Assembly (NCBI RefSeq): GCF_003043945.1
Contig: NZ_PYXG01000001.1
Coordinates: 62,001 to 126,000 of the forward strand
Direction of reading: 5' to 3'
Length of the DNA stretch: 64,000 nucleotides
Origin: Prevotella sp. oral taxon 376
GTDB lineage: Bacteria; Bacteroidota; Bacteroidia; Bacteroidales; Bacteroidaceae
Part shown: piece by piece, positions 42,904-52,363 of the stretch
How positions within the stretch are numbered: the stretch's first letter is position 1
Layout: the number at the start of each line of letters is the position of its first letter
Translations under genes and position numbers: made by a program
Notes under the pieces: model-generated
Told to the model about the DNA's origin: nothing
What the model saw: only the letters and a program-made list of their open reading frames with translations
Databases searched by the model: none

Positions 42904-44409
42904 TTACAGGCTTGCAACTGTTGCGAATTGACTAATATGCTCCATAAGAGGACCAACGGCATCATAGATAACCTCCTGTGCCCAGAAAGGCGCAAGACCA
43001 AGACCCGCAACACAGAAAATCAATCCCGCAACGGCAATCCGCTCATCCCAAGATGCATCGCGAAGCTTCAAGAACTCGGGGTTGGGAATCCTTTGATACA
43101 AGATCTTACCGCAGACACGAAGGATATAAACAGCCGTGATCACAATAGAAGTACAAGCTGCAATCGTAGCTACACGATGGAATGTGTCTGCATTCTCGAA
43201 CGAACCCACGAAAATACTCATCTCGGCAATGAATCCCGAGAAACCCGGCAGCCCAAGATTGGCCAGACCTGCTATCATATAAGCTACGCCCAAGAATGGG
43301 ACGACCTTCATCAAACCACCGAGATAGCGCACATCACGAGTTCCCGCACGATGATAGATCATTCCGATAACAGCAAAGAAAAGAGCCGTCATCAAACCAT
43401 GGGAAAGCATCTGAAGAATAGCACCGGTAATGGCTGCCTGGGTCATCATAAGAAGAGCAAAAAGCACCATACCACAGTGAGAAACCGAAGAATAAGCATT
43501 GATATACTTTAAATCGGTCTGTACACACGCAGAAAGAGCGCCATAAACCACCGAGATGGTTGTCAGCACAAGGAATACGGGAGCCCAGGTATCAAGTGCC
43601 TCTGGCATCAAATACATGGCGATGCGGAAACAGCCATAACCTCCCAGCTTCATAAGTACACCTGCATGGAGCATAGACACTGCCGTAGGGGCACTGGCAT
43701 GACCATCAGGCGACCATGTGTGGAACGGGAAAAGAGCTCCTAGAACTCCAAACCCGATGAACACAAACGGGAAGAATGTCTTCTGCACGACCACTGGAAT
43801 ATTGGCCATAGCGGCAATCTCATTTACATTCATGGTGGTAGCACCACTTCCAAAATAAATCGCGAGAATGCCGATGATGAGAAGGGCAGAACCACCCATC
43901 AGCATCAAAGTGAGCTTCATCGCCGAATACTCTTTGGCACCAGTACCCCAAACGCCAATGAGCAAGTACATGGGAATCAGGGCTACCTCGTAGAACATGA
44001 ACATTGTGAACATGTCCGTAGAGATAAAGAAGCCAAACACACCCGAACTCAACAGCGTAAACCAAAGGAAAAACTCCTTATGGTTGGGAATCACCTGCCA
44101 AGAGGCGAAAGTGCCTGTAAACACAATAATAGCAGAGAGCAGTATCATCACAACCGAGATACCATCTACCCCTACACTATATGCGATATTGAGTGGAGCA
44201 AACCAAGGTATACTATATGTAAAGAGCATAGGATCGGTGTTGCCTGCATGACGCATCTGAATAAAAGCAACGGTAAGATAGATTGCCAGCATGAGCAACA
44301 CACTGGAACCCGCCACCATCACGCCACGAACCTGATTTAAATTACGGGCCAGCCAAAGGCCAACCAACATCAGGACGGGAATTACTACAAATAATGTTAG
44401 TATACTCAT
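42904..44409 (-). CDS. nuoM: NADH-quinone oxidoreductase subunit M
   Basis: A 501-residue antiporter-like subunit; PFHTWSPDGHASAPTAVSMLHAGVLMKLGGYG and YSSVSHCGMVLF are the family hallmarks, with the proton-path Lys in MKLGGYG. Part of the membrane arm of complex I. Three bases separate it from nuoL. Confidence 0.97.
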   Translation of the reverse strand: MSILTLFVVIPVLMLVGLWLARNLNQVRGVMVAGSSVLLMLAIYLTVAFIQMRHAGNTDPMLFTYSIPWFAPLNIAYSVGVDGISVVMILLSAIIVFTGTFASWQVIPNHKEFFLWFTLLSSGVFGFFISTDMFTMFMFYEVALIPMYLLIGVWGTGAKEYSAMKLTLMLMGGSALLIIGILAIYFGSGATTMNVNEIAAMANIPVVVQKTFFPFVFIGFGVLGALFPFHTWSPDGHASAPTAVSMLHAGVLMKLGGYGCFRIAMYLMPEALDTWAPVFLVLTTISVVYGALSACVQTDLKYINAYSSVSHCGMVLFALLMMTQAAITGAILQMLSHGLMTALFFAVIGMIYHRAGTRDVRYLGGLMKVVPFLGVAYMIAGLANLGLPGFSGFIAEMSIFVGSFENADTFHRVATIAACTSIVITAVYILRVCGKILYQRIPNPEFLKLRDASWDERIAVAGLIFCVAGLGLAPFWAQEVIYDAVGPLMEHISQFATVASL

Positions 44410-44412
44410 CTT

Positions 44413-46380
44413 TTATAAAATACAAAGTAAGATTAATGTTAAGGCAACACTACCAGTGAGGAACCATACGGCATACTGGCGAACATCGCCACTCTGCCAA
44501 GGACGAATCGTCTCACCAGCCTCCTGGGTGCTCCAAGCCAAGAAGTTCATAGCACCATCAACAACATGACGGTCAAACCAGGCAATCGGCTTAGAGAACA
44601 AAGCAAATATTATCCTATGCGTAAAGAACTGCCAAGCGTCATCAACATAGAAACGGTTCAAGGCTGCCTTGTGCAAGCGAGGCAACTTTAGAGCAAGGGT
44701 ATCGGCAAGAGGAGTCTTCTTGGGGGCATACATATAAGTAGCAAGGGCTATCCCGATAATAGCAACTATAATACTTGTAGTTGCTACTTGGGTATCCAGA
44801 TGAATGTGATAAGCCTCACCCGTTGCGGATACAAAGCTGCCAAACGAGCCCCATGGATTCAACATCCAGCCTGCTATGATAGACACAACAGAAAGGAACA
44901 CCAAAGGTCCCCACATAATGAACGGGACTTCACTCGGGCGGCGACGATTCTCTGGATCCAGCTCATAGTAAGACTGTCCCCAGAATATCACATAGTAGAG
45001 ACGGAACATATAGAATGCGGTCATACCAGCAACCAAAGTCATGAAGTAACCCATAAATGGCGAGAACTGGAAGCATGCCGTAATAATCTCATCCTTTGAG
45101 AAAAATCCCGCGAATGGAGGAATGCCAGAGATGGCAAGACACCCTATAAGGAAGCAGATGTTAGTTATAGGCATATACTTATGAAGGCCACCCATATATT
45201 CCTTGGAATTTGAACCAATGATTACGATGATAGCACCAGAGCAAAGGAACAAAAGGGCCTTGAACATTGCATGAGTAAACAAATGGAACATTCCTGCCAT
45301 GTAGCCTAATCCGCCTTCATGATTATCAAGGGCTGTGCAGACGCCAAGAGCAACCAGCATATAGGCTATCTGTGAAATAGTAGAGAATGCCAAACCGCGT
45401 TTGATATCACGCTGACAGCAAGCAACAGCAGCGGCATAAAATGCCGTGAACGCGGCGATATAGGCTACCCAGTGCAATGCATTAGGAGCATATTGAACCC
45501 AGATTGGGAACAAACTGGCAACCTGATAAACACCTGCGACAACCATCGTAGCCGCATGAATCAAGGCAGATACTGGAGTAGGACCTTCCATTGCGTCCGG
45601 CAACCAAATATGCAATGGGAACATCGCAGATTTACCAGCGCCACCAATAAACATAAAGAACAGCGCTGTCGGCAAAATCCACGCTGCACCTGGTAACTGA
45701 CCAGCCAAAGCGGCATCAGCTGTAAGATCATAGTTGAATGTTCCTACATAGAAGCTGTAGAAAAGAATGCCTATCAAAAAGAACAAATCGGCGAAACGAG
45801 TAACTATGAAAGCCTTCTTAGAGGCATGGACTGCCTCATGCTTTGGATAGTAGAATCCTATCAGCAAATAAGAGCAGACACCCACAAGCTCCCAGAACAG
45901 GTACATCTGGAATATGTTAGTTGCTACAACCAAGCCAAGCATGGACATTGTGAAAAGGGAGAGGAAAGCGTAGAACCGCTGAAAACCTTTCTCATAACCT
46001 TCAAACTTATAGTTCTCATCGCGTTCTGCCATATAACCGAAAGAGTAGATGTGAACCATAAAGCTAACCGTAGTAATGACGATAAGCATCATCACACTGA
46101 TAGGCGTGAGACGGAAACCGACATTAAAGGTCAGCAATTCCGTGAACTTCAGCCAGGTAAAGTTGAACACGGTAATCGTAGGATACAAGCCATCAGCACC
46201 TCTTCCTATCTCAAAGAAATACTTATAGGCTGTATAGCAAGAGAGTGCAAATACGACACCCAATACAATTGTGCCAATGGCACCCGCTACCGGTTTCTTC
46301 ATCTTCATACCGCAGAGACCCAAGAGCAAGAAGCTTAGGAACGGTAGAAGGAGTATCAAAAACGAATAACTATATTCCAT
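44413..46380 (-). CDS. nuoL: NADH-quinone oxidoreductase subunit L
   Basis: A 655-residue subunit, the distal antiporter-like protein: MFPLHIWLPDAMEGPTPVSALIHAATMVVAGVY, FSTISQIAYMLVALG and the C-terminal extension expected to form the long lateral helix. Part of the proton-pumping arm. It starts six bases after nuoK. Confidence 0.97.
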   Translation of the reverse strand: MEYSYSFLILLLPFLSFLLLGLCGMKMKKPVAGAIGTIVLGVVFALSCYTAYKYFFEIGRGADGLYPTITVFNFTWLKFTELLTFNVGFRLTPISVMMLIVITTVSFMVHIYSFGYMAERDENYKFEGYEKGFQRFYAFLSLFTMSMLGLVVATNIFQMYLFWELVGVCSYLLIGFYYPKHEAVHASKKAFIVTRFADLFFLIGILFYSFYVGTFNYDLTADAALAGQLPGAAWILPTALFFMFIGGAGKSAMFPLHIWLPDAMEGPTPVSALIHAATMVVAGVYQVASLFPIWVQYAPNALHWVAYIAAFTAFYAAAVACCQRDIKRGLAFSTISQIAYMLVALGVCTALDNHEGGLGYMAGMFHLFTHAMFKALLFLCSGAIIVIIGSNSKEYMGGLHKYMPITNICFLIGCLAISGIPPFAGFFSKDEIITACFQFSPFMGYFMTLVAGMTAFYMFRLYYVIFWGQSYYELDPENRRRPSEVPFIMWGPLVFLSVVSIIAGWMLNPWGSFGSFVSATGEAYHIHLDTQVATTSIIVAIIGIALATYMYAPKKTPLADTLALKLPRLHKAALNRFYVDDAWQFFTHRIIFALFSKPIAWFDRHVVDGAMNFLAWSTQEAGETIRPWQSGDVRQYAVWFLTGSVALTLILLCIL

Positions 46381-46386
46381 TGTCTT

Positions 46387-46695
46387 TTAGAATTTCATAT
46401 TTTCAATACTGTTCACCTGATCACTATGGTAGTTGCGGTAAACATTAATTATAATTGCCAGAGCTACAGCCGTTTCAGCCGCGCTAACGCCAATAGAGAA
46501 AAGAGTAAAGAACATACCTTCAAGCTGTCCCGGATAAAGCAGGCGATTGAAGACTGCGAAGTTAAGGTCGACAGCGTTCAACACCAATTCTATGGAGATA
46601 AGCATAGCAATAAGGTTACGACGAGTAACGAAGCCGAACACTCCTATGAAGAACAACAATGCGCTAAGCGCGAGCAAACATTCTATAGGAATCAT
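46387..46695 (-). CDS. nuoK: NADH-quinone oxidoreductase subunit K
   Basis: A 102-residue three-helix membrane subunit; RNLIAMLISIELVLNAVDLNF carries the conserved membrane Glu, and the last helix has SAAETAVALAII with a second Glu. It is the standard length and overlaps nuoJ by four bases. Confidence 0.96.
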   Translation of the reverse strand: MIPIECLLALSALLFFIGVFGFVTRRNLIAMLISIELVLNAVDLNFAVFNRLLYPGQLEGMFFTLFSIGVSAAETAVALAIIINVYRNYHSDQVNSIENMKF

Positions 46696-47213
46696 TTTTT
46701 ATCCTCCTTTCTTGCAATCATTATACCACCGATAATACATGCCAGCAAGAATACCGAAATCAACTCGAATGGTAATACATATTGATATTTATCACTACCG
46801 ACAAGAGCCGCACCGATCTGGCCCATAGGAACCTCTACATCTTCGACCGTTGTGAAACGGGTGATAAACTGAGATTTCACAAACACCATGACTACCGTTC
46901 CCAGACCTACGAGTGAAATCAAGGCTCCTTGGAAAACACGGGTCCCCTTGAATCTTTCCACGAGTCCCTGAAGAATATTCTTGGAAACCAGGTTGATAGC
47001 GAAGATATACATCATCGTGATTCCTCCTGCATAAATGCTGATCTGGGCAGCTCCAAGGAATGTATAGTCAAGCAGGATATAAATGCCGGCAATAGCGAAC
47101 AACACGAACAGCAGGAATGTGGCTGCACGCATAATCCGTGTCGTCATCACCGACATAATTGCTGAGCCAAGAATGACTACAGCTAAAATACAAAATATTA
47201 CGATATTTGCCAT
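46692..47213 (-). CDS. nuoJ: NADH-quinone oxidoreductase subunit J
   Basis: A 173-residue membrane subunit with five predicted helices; FLGAAQISIYAGGITMMYIFAINLV is the signature including the pi-bulge helix. Part of complex I next to NuoK. It overlaps nuoK by four bases and lies six bases from nuoI. Confidence 0.95.
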   Translation of the reverse strand: MANIVIFCILAVVILGSAIMSVMTTRIMRAATFLLFVLFAIAGIYILLDYTFLGAAQISIYAGGITMMYIFAINLVSKNILQGLVERFKGTRVFQGALISLVGLGTVVMVFVKSQFITRFTTVEDVEVPMGQIGAALVGSDKYQYVLPFELISVFLLACIIGGIMIARKEDKK

Positions 47214-47219
47214 AATCGA

Positions 47220-47756
47220 TTACTTGGTTTTAGTGTTAAACTTACCGATAACAAGGGGAGCTCCACCATCGATGAGGTCTGGAAGACTCCCTCCTTGATA
47301 CACCTCCTTGTCGAGATGAAGCACCAGCTTCTCGCGATCGAATACAGAATTCTCGAAATCATTGGTGAATTCGATAGCGTCAAAGTTACAGGCATTCACG
47401 CAGAGCTGGCAGAACATGCAGTCGCCTAGATCGTACTGATAGTCGTCCAGTTGTTTCTTCTTGCGACCCGTTTCCGGATTGGTCTCCATGTGGGCAGTAA
47501 TCTTAATGGTATCGTTAGGACAAGCCTTTTCACACATCGTGCAAGCAGTACACTTGTAAGAGCCGTCCTCGTTGCGCTTGAAAACCAAGCGACCACGATG
47601 GCGGGCACTGACATGAAGCGTGGTCTTGCGGTTCTCAGGATACTGTTCCGTTGACTTCGACGTGAAATACTCCTTTAGAGTTGTCTTCAGACCCACGGCA
47701 AGGGTCTTTACGCCGTCAGCAATACCCCGGAAATATGTTTTTTCGTTATTTGCCAT
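47220..47756 (-). CDS. nuoI: NADH-quinone oxidoreductase subunit I (2x 4Fe-4S)
   Basis: A 178-residue peripheral-arm subunit with two ferredoxin-like motifs: CTACTMCEKACP (~72-83) and CMFCQLCVNACNFDAIE (~115-131), binding clusters N6a and N6b that pass electrons to NuoB. The N-terminal helix (GVKTLAVGLKTTLKEYF) lies on the membrane. A ~45-residue C-terminal segment (ENSVFDREKLVLHLDKEVYQ) follows. Confidence 0.96.
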   Translation of the reverse strand: MANNEKTYFRGIADGVKTLAVGLKTTLKEYFTSKSTEQYPENRKTTLHVSARHRGRLVFKRNEDGSYKCTACTMCEKACPNDTIKITAHMETNPETGRKKKQLDDYQYDLGDCMFCQLCVNACNFDAIEFTNDFENSVFDREKLVLHLDKEVYQGGSLPDLIDGGAPLVIGKFNTKTK

Positions 47757-47771
47757 TTCTATACCTTTTTA

Positions 47772-48860
47772 TTAATGTATGTACAAACCGAAAGCTACAC
47801 ATACAGTCATCAAAATCAAATTAAGCAATGACAGGGGCATGAGATATTTCCACTCAAGCTTCAGAATCTGGTCGATACGAAGGCGAGGGAATGTCCAACG
47901 CACCCACATCAGCAACCAGACCACCGCAAAAGTCTTGGCAAAAAACCAGATGAGACCAGGAATATAGTTCATCACACTGTCAAATGCCGCAATACCAATG
48001 TTGAGCGGAGCCCATCCACCAAGAAACACAGTGGCTGCAATACCTGAAATCACAAAGAGGTTCAGATATTCTGCCAAATAGTAGAATCCAAACCCCATAC
48101 CGGAATATTCAGTATGATAGCCTGCCGTTAACTCGCTCTCTGCCTCGGCCATATCGAAAGGGCCACGGTTGGCCTCTGCGTTACCCGCTACCAGGAAAAC
48201 CAAGAAGGCTATGATAGCCGGAATATGGCCCTTGACGATAAGCCAGTTCCATGGCCCTGTCTGAGTTTCGACAATACCGCTGACCTGCATCGTGCCCGTC
48301 AGTACGACAGCAGCGATAAGACATAAGCCAAGCGACATCTCATAGGAAATCATCTGGACAGCACCACGCATGGCTGATACCACAGAATACTTATTGTTAC
48401 TGGCCCATCCCGCAATGAAGATACCAAGTACTCCGATTGATGAAATGGCCGTAATCAGGAACAAGCCTACATTGAAGTCGAGCACTAAGGCGCCCTTGTT
48501 CCAAGGCAGGAACGAGAAGGTTCCTACCGATGCAATTATCACAAGGAATGGTGCCAGATAATAAAGAAACTTATCGGCTTTATCCACCGAGAAAATCTCC
48601 TTGATCAACATCTTCAACACATCGGCGAAAACCTGGAAGATGCCCCAAGGGCCTACACGCATGGGACCCAGGCGACATTGAAAATAAGCGCAGACTTTAC
48701 GCTCCATGAAAATCAATGCGATTGCAATGAGGGCATACACCGTTAAGATGATAATGCCGACGGCAACGCACTCAATCAGAATCGACCAGAAGTCTCCCAA
48801 ACCAAGAGTCTGGCGGAGGAGATTGTCGAACCATGTTGTTACTATACTAAAATCAAACAT
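47772..48860 (-). CDS. nuoH: NADH-quinone oxidoreductase subunit H
   Basis: A 362-residue membrane subunit forming the quinone channel with NuoB/D: FMERKVCAYFQCRLGPMRVGPWGIFQVFADVLK and GNAEANRGPFDMAEAESELTAGYHTEYSGMGF with the conserved acidic residues. About eight helices. Fifteen bases separate it from nuoI and 44 from nuoCD. Confidence 0.97.
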   Translation of the reverse strand: MFDFSIVTTWFDNLLRQTLGLGDFWSILIECVAVGIIILTVYALIAIALIFMERKVCAYFQCRLGPMRVGPWGIFQVFADVLKMLIKEIFSVDKADKFLYYLAPFLVIIASVGTFSFLPWNKGALVLDFNVGLFLITAISSIGVLGIFIAGWASNNKYSVVSAMRGAVQMISYEMSLGLCLIAAVVLTGTMQVSGIVETQTGPWNWLIVKGHIPAIIAFLVFLVAGNAEANRGPFDMAEAESELTAGYHTEYSGMGFGFYYLAEYLNLFVISGIAATVFLGGWAPLNIGIAAFDSVMNYIPGLIWFFAKTFAVVWLLMWVRWTFPRLRIDQILKLEWKYLMPLSLLNLILMTVCVAFGLYIH

Positions 48861-48904
48861 ATTCTATTTTTTATTTTTATCGGATTAATTTTTGAATTTT
48901 AGTA

Positions 48905-50479
48905 TTAGCGGTCCAAGTCGGGAATGACGAAGTCGATAGAAGCTCCCGCCGCAACAAGGTCGGCTATCTTCTGTCCTTTCAGCATCTTGTCGAACGCGCC
49001 GGCAAGAGTCAAGCCCATAGGACGCATCTTGACGCGATAGGGACTCTTGTCTCCACGACTTTCGAGATAGACGCCGAATTCGCCGGCACCGCCTTCCACG
49101 GAAAACCACCACTGTCCTTCCGGAAGCTTGATGATAGGCTTCTGCTTGATGTAGTATTCTCCCTCTGGGATATTGTCAATGAGTTGCTCGATAATGTCGA
49201 GGCTCTGATAGATCTCGTGGATATGAACCATATAACGAGCCATGGAATCGCAGTCCTCACCGACGATTTCCTTCCACTCCACCTTGTCATACATGGCATA
49301 AGGATGATTCTTACGAACATCGTTGTGCCAACCCGACGCGCGACCCGCAGGACCTGTAACACCGTAATTGATGCAGTCCTCCATGTTCATGGGAGCAACG
49401 CCCTCAAGACGCTGGTGAGTGATGACATTATCGCCGAACACATCCAGATATTCCTGAATCATCGGCCGCAGATACTTGCAGAGAGCCTTCGTGTTTTCTA
49501 CGAAGTTAGGATCTATGTCATCCTGAAGGCCGCCGATGCGATAATAGTTTTGAATCAGTCGACCACCGGTGGTCTCCTCCATGACATTCAATACATGCTC
49601 GCGATCACGCATACAATAGAGGAAAGCGGTCAGGGCACTCAGGTCCTGGGCACAAGTTCCCAGGAACAACAAGTGGTTGTCGATACGCTGGAGCTCGTCC
49701 ATAATGGTGCGGATATACTTGATACGATCGCTCAGCTCTACACCGAGGGCCTCTTCTATCACGCCGACGAGGGCATGACGATGATGCATAGCGCACAAAT
49801 AGTTAAGGCGATCGGTTAAAGCAAGCGTCTGGGGATAGGTCATATCCTCCATCATTTTTTCCATTCCCCGGTGGATATAGCCAAGATGAGGATAGACATG
49901 CTTGATGGTTTCGCCGTCCACAACGGTCTGCAAGCGAAGCACGCCATGGGTCGACGGGTGGTTAGGACCGAAGTTTATCACGAAGTCGTCATCGTCAAAA
50001 AGGCGATGACGGGTCTCCACGAGCCTGCCTTCATCATCCAAGTTCCACTCCGAGGTCCAGTCGGATTCCGGCTCATCAGTCGTCGGGAACCTATTTGCCT
50101 CCGGACTCATGTCGAAGTCCTTGCGAAGAGGATAGCCTTCAAAATCACTCCGCATGAACAGGCGACGCATGTCCGGATGTCCCAGAAACTTGATTCCGAG
50201 GAAATCGAAAACCTCGCGTTCGAGCAAATCGGCATCATGCCACAACTTGATAACGGAAGGGATTACATGGTCCTCGCCCACTCTCTTGGCCAGCTGTTTG
50301 ACCGATATGCGCTCATGGCTCTCTGTATTCTCAAGAATGTAGATACATCCCAATCCATCCTCGGGACCAAAGTCTTCACCTATGATCGTAACAAGGTAAT
50401 CGAAATGCTCTTCATTCTTCAACTTCTCCATTGCGCTGGAAAAGTTGTCAAATCCGAATTCTTTATTTTCTAATTTCAT
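48905..50479 (-). CDS. nuoCD: NADH-quinone oxidoreductase fused subunits C and D
   Basis: A 524-residue fusion. Residues ~1-130 are the NuoC part (DYLVTIIGEDF, HDADLLEREVFDFLGIKFLGHPDMRRLFM), residues ~165-524 the NuoD part (NFGPNHPSTHGVLRLQTVVDGE, GYIHRGMEK, FLGTCAQD, C-terminal VIPDLDR), which lines the quinone pocket. The N-terminal part is shorter than in E. coli NuoCD (~600 residues). Membrane-associated hydrophilic arm. Confidence 0.97.
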   Translation of the reverse strand: MKLENKEFGFDNFSSAMEKLKNEEHFDYLVTIIGEDFGPEDGLGCIYILENTESHERISVKQLAKRVGEDHVIPSVIKLWHDADLLEREVFDFLGIKFLGHPDMRRLFMRSDFEGYPLRKDFDMSPEANRFPTTDEPESDWTSEWNLDDEGRLVETRHRLFDDDDFVINFGPNHPSTHGVLRLQTVVDGETIKHVYPHLGYIHRGMEKMMEDMTYPQTLALTDRLNYLCAMHHRHALVGVIEEALGVELSDRIKYIRTIMDELQRIDNHLLFLGTCAQDLSALTAFLYCMRDREHVLNVMEETTGGRLIQNYYRIGGLQDDIDPNFVENTKALCKYLRPMIQEYLDVFGDNVITHQRLEGVAPMNMEDCINYGVTGPAGRASGWHNDVRKNHPYAMYDKVEWKEIVGEDCDSMARYMVHIHEIYQSLDIIEQLIDNIPEGEYYIKQKPIIKLPEGQWWFSVEGGAGEFGVYLESRGDKSPYRVKMRPMGLTLAGAFDKMLKGQKIADLVAAGASIDFVIPDLDR

Positions 50480-50497
50480 AATTTCTGCTCACCTTGG

Positions 50498-51337
50498 TTA
50501 GTTATTACTGGGTTCGGTTGTCTCCGGCACCTCGGCCGATGCCGAAGTCCCTGATGCCTGCGGCGCCCCCGCAGGCTCGGCAGCAACCGGGGAAGCATTC
50601 TTCTGCAGCTCGTCGAGTTCTTGCTCAAGGGCCTCAATCTCTTCCTTGGCAGGAGCTCCGGCCACGATGATGGGCCGCGACTTGCCGATCTTGGCTGCGC
50701 TCAGGTTTCCATTACTGATACCATGGAGACCTCCGAGCCGCATGCTTTCTTCCTTCTCGGACTTGGTCATCTTGTGGTTGGCACCCCCAAAGAATTTCTC
50801 CACCTTGATCTTGCGTTGCAACTGCATCATGCCATAGAGGATAGCCTCCGGACGAGGGGGGCAACCCGGAATGTAGACATCCACGGGGACAAGCTCGTCG
50901 ATGCCGCGAACCACGCAATAGCTCTTCTTGAAGGGGCCGCCCGAGATGGTGCAGCCACCTACGGCCACGACATATTTCGGCTCTGCCATTTCGTCGTACA
51001 AGCGCTTGAATACCGGTGCCATCTTATTGGTAATTGTACCGGCACACATAATCAAATCGGCCTGGCGGGGGGAATTTCGGGTTACCTCGAAACCGAAGCG
51101 CGAGAAGTCGTAACGGGCACAGCCTACGGCCATAAACTCGATTCCACAGCAAGATGTACCGAATGTCAACGACCAGGGAGAGTTAGAACGACCCCAGTTG
51201 ATAGCCGCGTCGAGCGACCCAAGCAGCACACTCGCACCGCCGTCGTTCAGCTCTCGCGCGATCTGCTCAAGGGTGTCGTTGTCCTTGAATTCCTCAAAAG
51301 GAATGCTCTTGACAGAGGCTCTTTTTCTTACTTCCAT
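50498..51337 (-). CDS. nuoB: NADH-quinone oxidoreductase subunit B, with C-terminal extension
   Basis: A 279-residue protein. Residues ~30-190 are NuoB: GTSCCGIEFMA, GCARYDFSRFG, GGCTISGGPF and YIPGCPPRPEAILYGMMQLQ, four Cys for the N2 4Fe-4S cluster that reduces quinone. The last ~80 residues are unusual: a helical KMTKSEKEESMRL, then PIIVAGAPAKEEIEALEQEL, then an Ala/Pro/Glu/Ser-rich tail (AAEPAGAPQASGTSASAE). The start overlaps nuoA by ten bases. Confidence 0.95.
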   Translation of the reverse strand: MEVRKRASVKSIPFEEFKDNDTLEQIARELNDGGASVLLGSLDAAINWGRSNSPWSLTFGTSCCGIEFMAVGCARYDFSRFGFEVTRNSPRQADLIMCAGTITNKMAPVFKRLYDEMAEPKYVVAVGGCTISGGPFKKSYCVVRGIDELVPVDVYIPGCPPRPEAILYGMMQLQRKIKVEKFFGGANHKMTKSEKEESMRLGGLHGISNGNLSAAKIGKSRPIIVAGAPAKEEIEALEQELDELQKNASPVAAEPAGAPQASGTSASAEVPETTEPSNN

Positions 51338-51678
51338 TCCAAAGCTCCTTTCCGCCAGGCATAAGCCAAGCCAAATACTAATACCAACAGGAAGAAGCCG
51401 ATGCTAACGAGAGCCATCGTTCCAAACTGCTTCACGACAACTGCCCATGGATAGAGGAACACGGTCTCGATGTCGAACATCAGGAAAAGGATGGCAAAGA
51501 GGTAGTAACCCACATGCACCGGCAGCCACGAACTGCCGCGCGTGGGGATGCCACACTCAAAGGCTTCACCTTTTACCGGATTGTAAGACCGAGGCCCGAT
51601 GAGCTTGGCGATGACATAAGCCGCCAGCACCAAGGTTACAGCCGTCAGCAAAACGGTAATAAACAAAGTGAAATTCAT
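51328..51678 (-). CDS. nuoA: NADH-quinone oxidoreductase subunit A
   Basis: A 116-residue three-helix membrane subunit: FITVLLTAVTLVLAAYVIAK, AFECGIPTRGSSW (the Cys loop) and YLFAILFLMFDIETVFLYPWAVV with the conserved acidic FDIE. It is the first gene of the nuo operon, preceded by a promoter 89 bases upstream. Confidence 0.96.
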   Translation of the reverse strand: MNFTLFITVLLTAVTLVLAAYVIAKLIGPRSYNPVKGEAFECGIPTRGSSWLPVHVGYYLFAILFLMFDIETVFLYPWAVVVKQFGTMALVSIGFFLLVLVFGLAYAWRKGALEWK

Positions 51679-51766
51679 AAAATTTTATATAAGTTATTAA
51701 TTATATTTCTTAAACCTCTGTTCGTCTTTGAGGCAACGAAAAAAGTATTTTGCCATATTCAGTTTG
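51679..51766 (-). other. Leader of the nuo operon message
   Basis: About 80 bases from the predicted transcription start to the nuoA ATG, AT-rich, with no strong hairpin seen. Most genes in the window have leaders of 10-35 bases, so this one is long. Confidence 0.5.
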
Positions 51767-51774
51767 CAAAATTA
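51767..51774 (-). promoter_or_regulatory. -7 box of the nuo operon
   Basis: Minus-strand TAATTTTG (51774-51767) matches TAnnTTTG; the -33 region has only a CTTT-like sequence at 51796-51793. Confidence 0.6.
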
Positions 51775-52164
51775 CTACTTTTTTTTCGATATAAAGAATA
51801 GATTCCGTGTTTTTTTTCTCATATTAGTTGTGCGCACGCGCGATTTTCGTTTCCAGGCCCGAGGAGATCCGAAAACATCGTACCGACAAGCGAGCGCAGA
51901 CCGAAAAGGCATATTGCGCTTTATACAGAACAAATTTTATTTACAAAACAAGGATTCTTCCCGAATAATTATGCAAAAGCGATACAGGGCTTCGGACAAC
52001 TCGCCCCCTCACCCTGTGAAGGCTGAAAACAAAAGTCGTTTCTACGGCTTCTTAGAGGCCTTGTGGGCGATGTCGGTTTCCAAGAAAATCTTCCATCCCA
52101 CAAATTGGTACTTTTTTCATGCATAAAAACCGGTCTTATACAATCAAAAGGCTGCAAACAGGAG
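51775..52164. other. Intergenic region, no gene seen
   Basis: About 390 bases upstream of nuo. Frames in it have no protein features. It contains short direct and inverted segments resembling AAAGTCGT and GGCTTTT, and leads into array F. Confidence 0.5.
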
Positions 52165-52229
52165 GGAAAAAGACGGCTTTTAGCCTTGTTTTCAACGGCA
52201 AACAGACGAGTAAAAGGCGGCCTTTTACT
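52165..52229. repeat. 22-bp-phased palindrome array F (class II, 3 units, one weak)
   Basis: Units centred at 52175, 52197 and 52219, exactly 22 bases apart, each with a CGG centre. The last unit (52209-52229) is a perfect 21-bp palindrome (arms AGTAAAAGGC and GCCTTTTACT around G). The first pairs AAAA/TTTT arms around GACGG-C. The middle one is weak. The segment is similar to the reverse complement of array E, so the two are related. Confidence 0.7.
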
Positions 52230-52285
52230 TTAAAGAAAAGTACAAACTGTATAATTATTCAAAACCAGTGCATAAACAAAAAACC

Positions 52286-52323
52286 GCGAAACTCTGAATT
52301 ATCTGAACAAAACAGAGTTTCGC
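52286..52323 (-). terminator. Terminator after the acyl-CoA synthetase operon
   Basis: GCGAAACTCTG (52286-52296) and CAGAGTTTCGC (52313-52323) pair over 11 bp. Read on the minus strand the hairpin is followed by GGTTTTTTG, a T run. It is 41 bases past the stop of the gene at 52364. Confidence 0.8.
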
Positions 52324-52363
52324 ATATCATGTTGCCCGCCTGGGAAAAACACTTCCGGAAGGT

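Noticed and set aside
45781..45800. Additional class I palindrome unit in nuoL
   Set aside because: A single AAATCGGCGAA match inside coding sequence with no 22-base partner.
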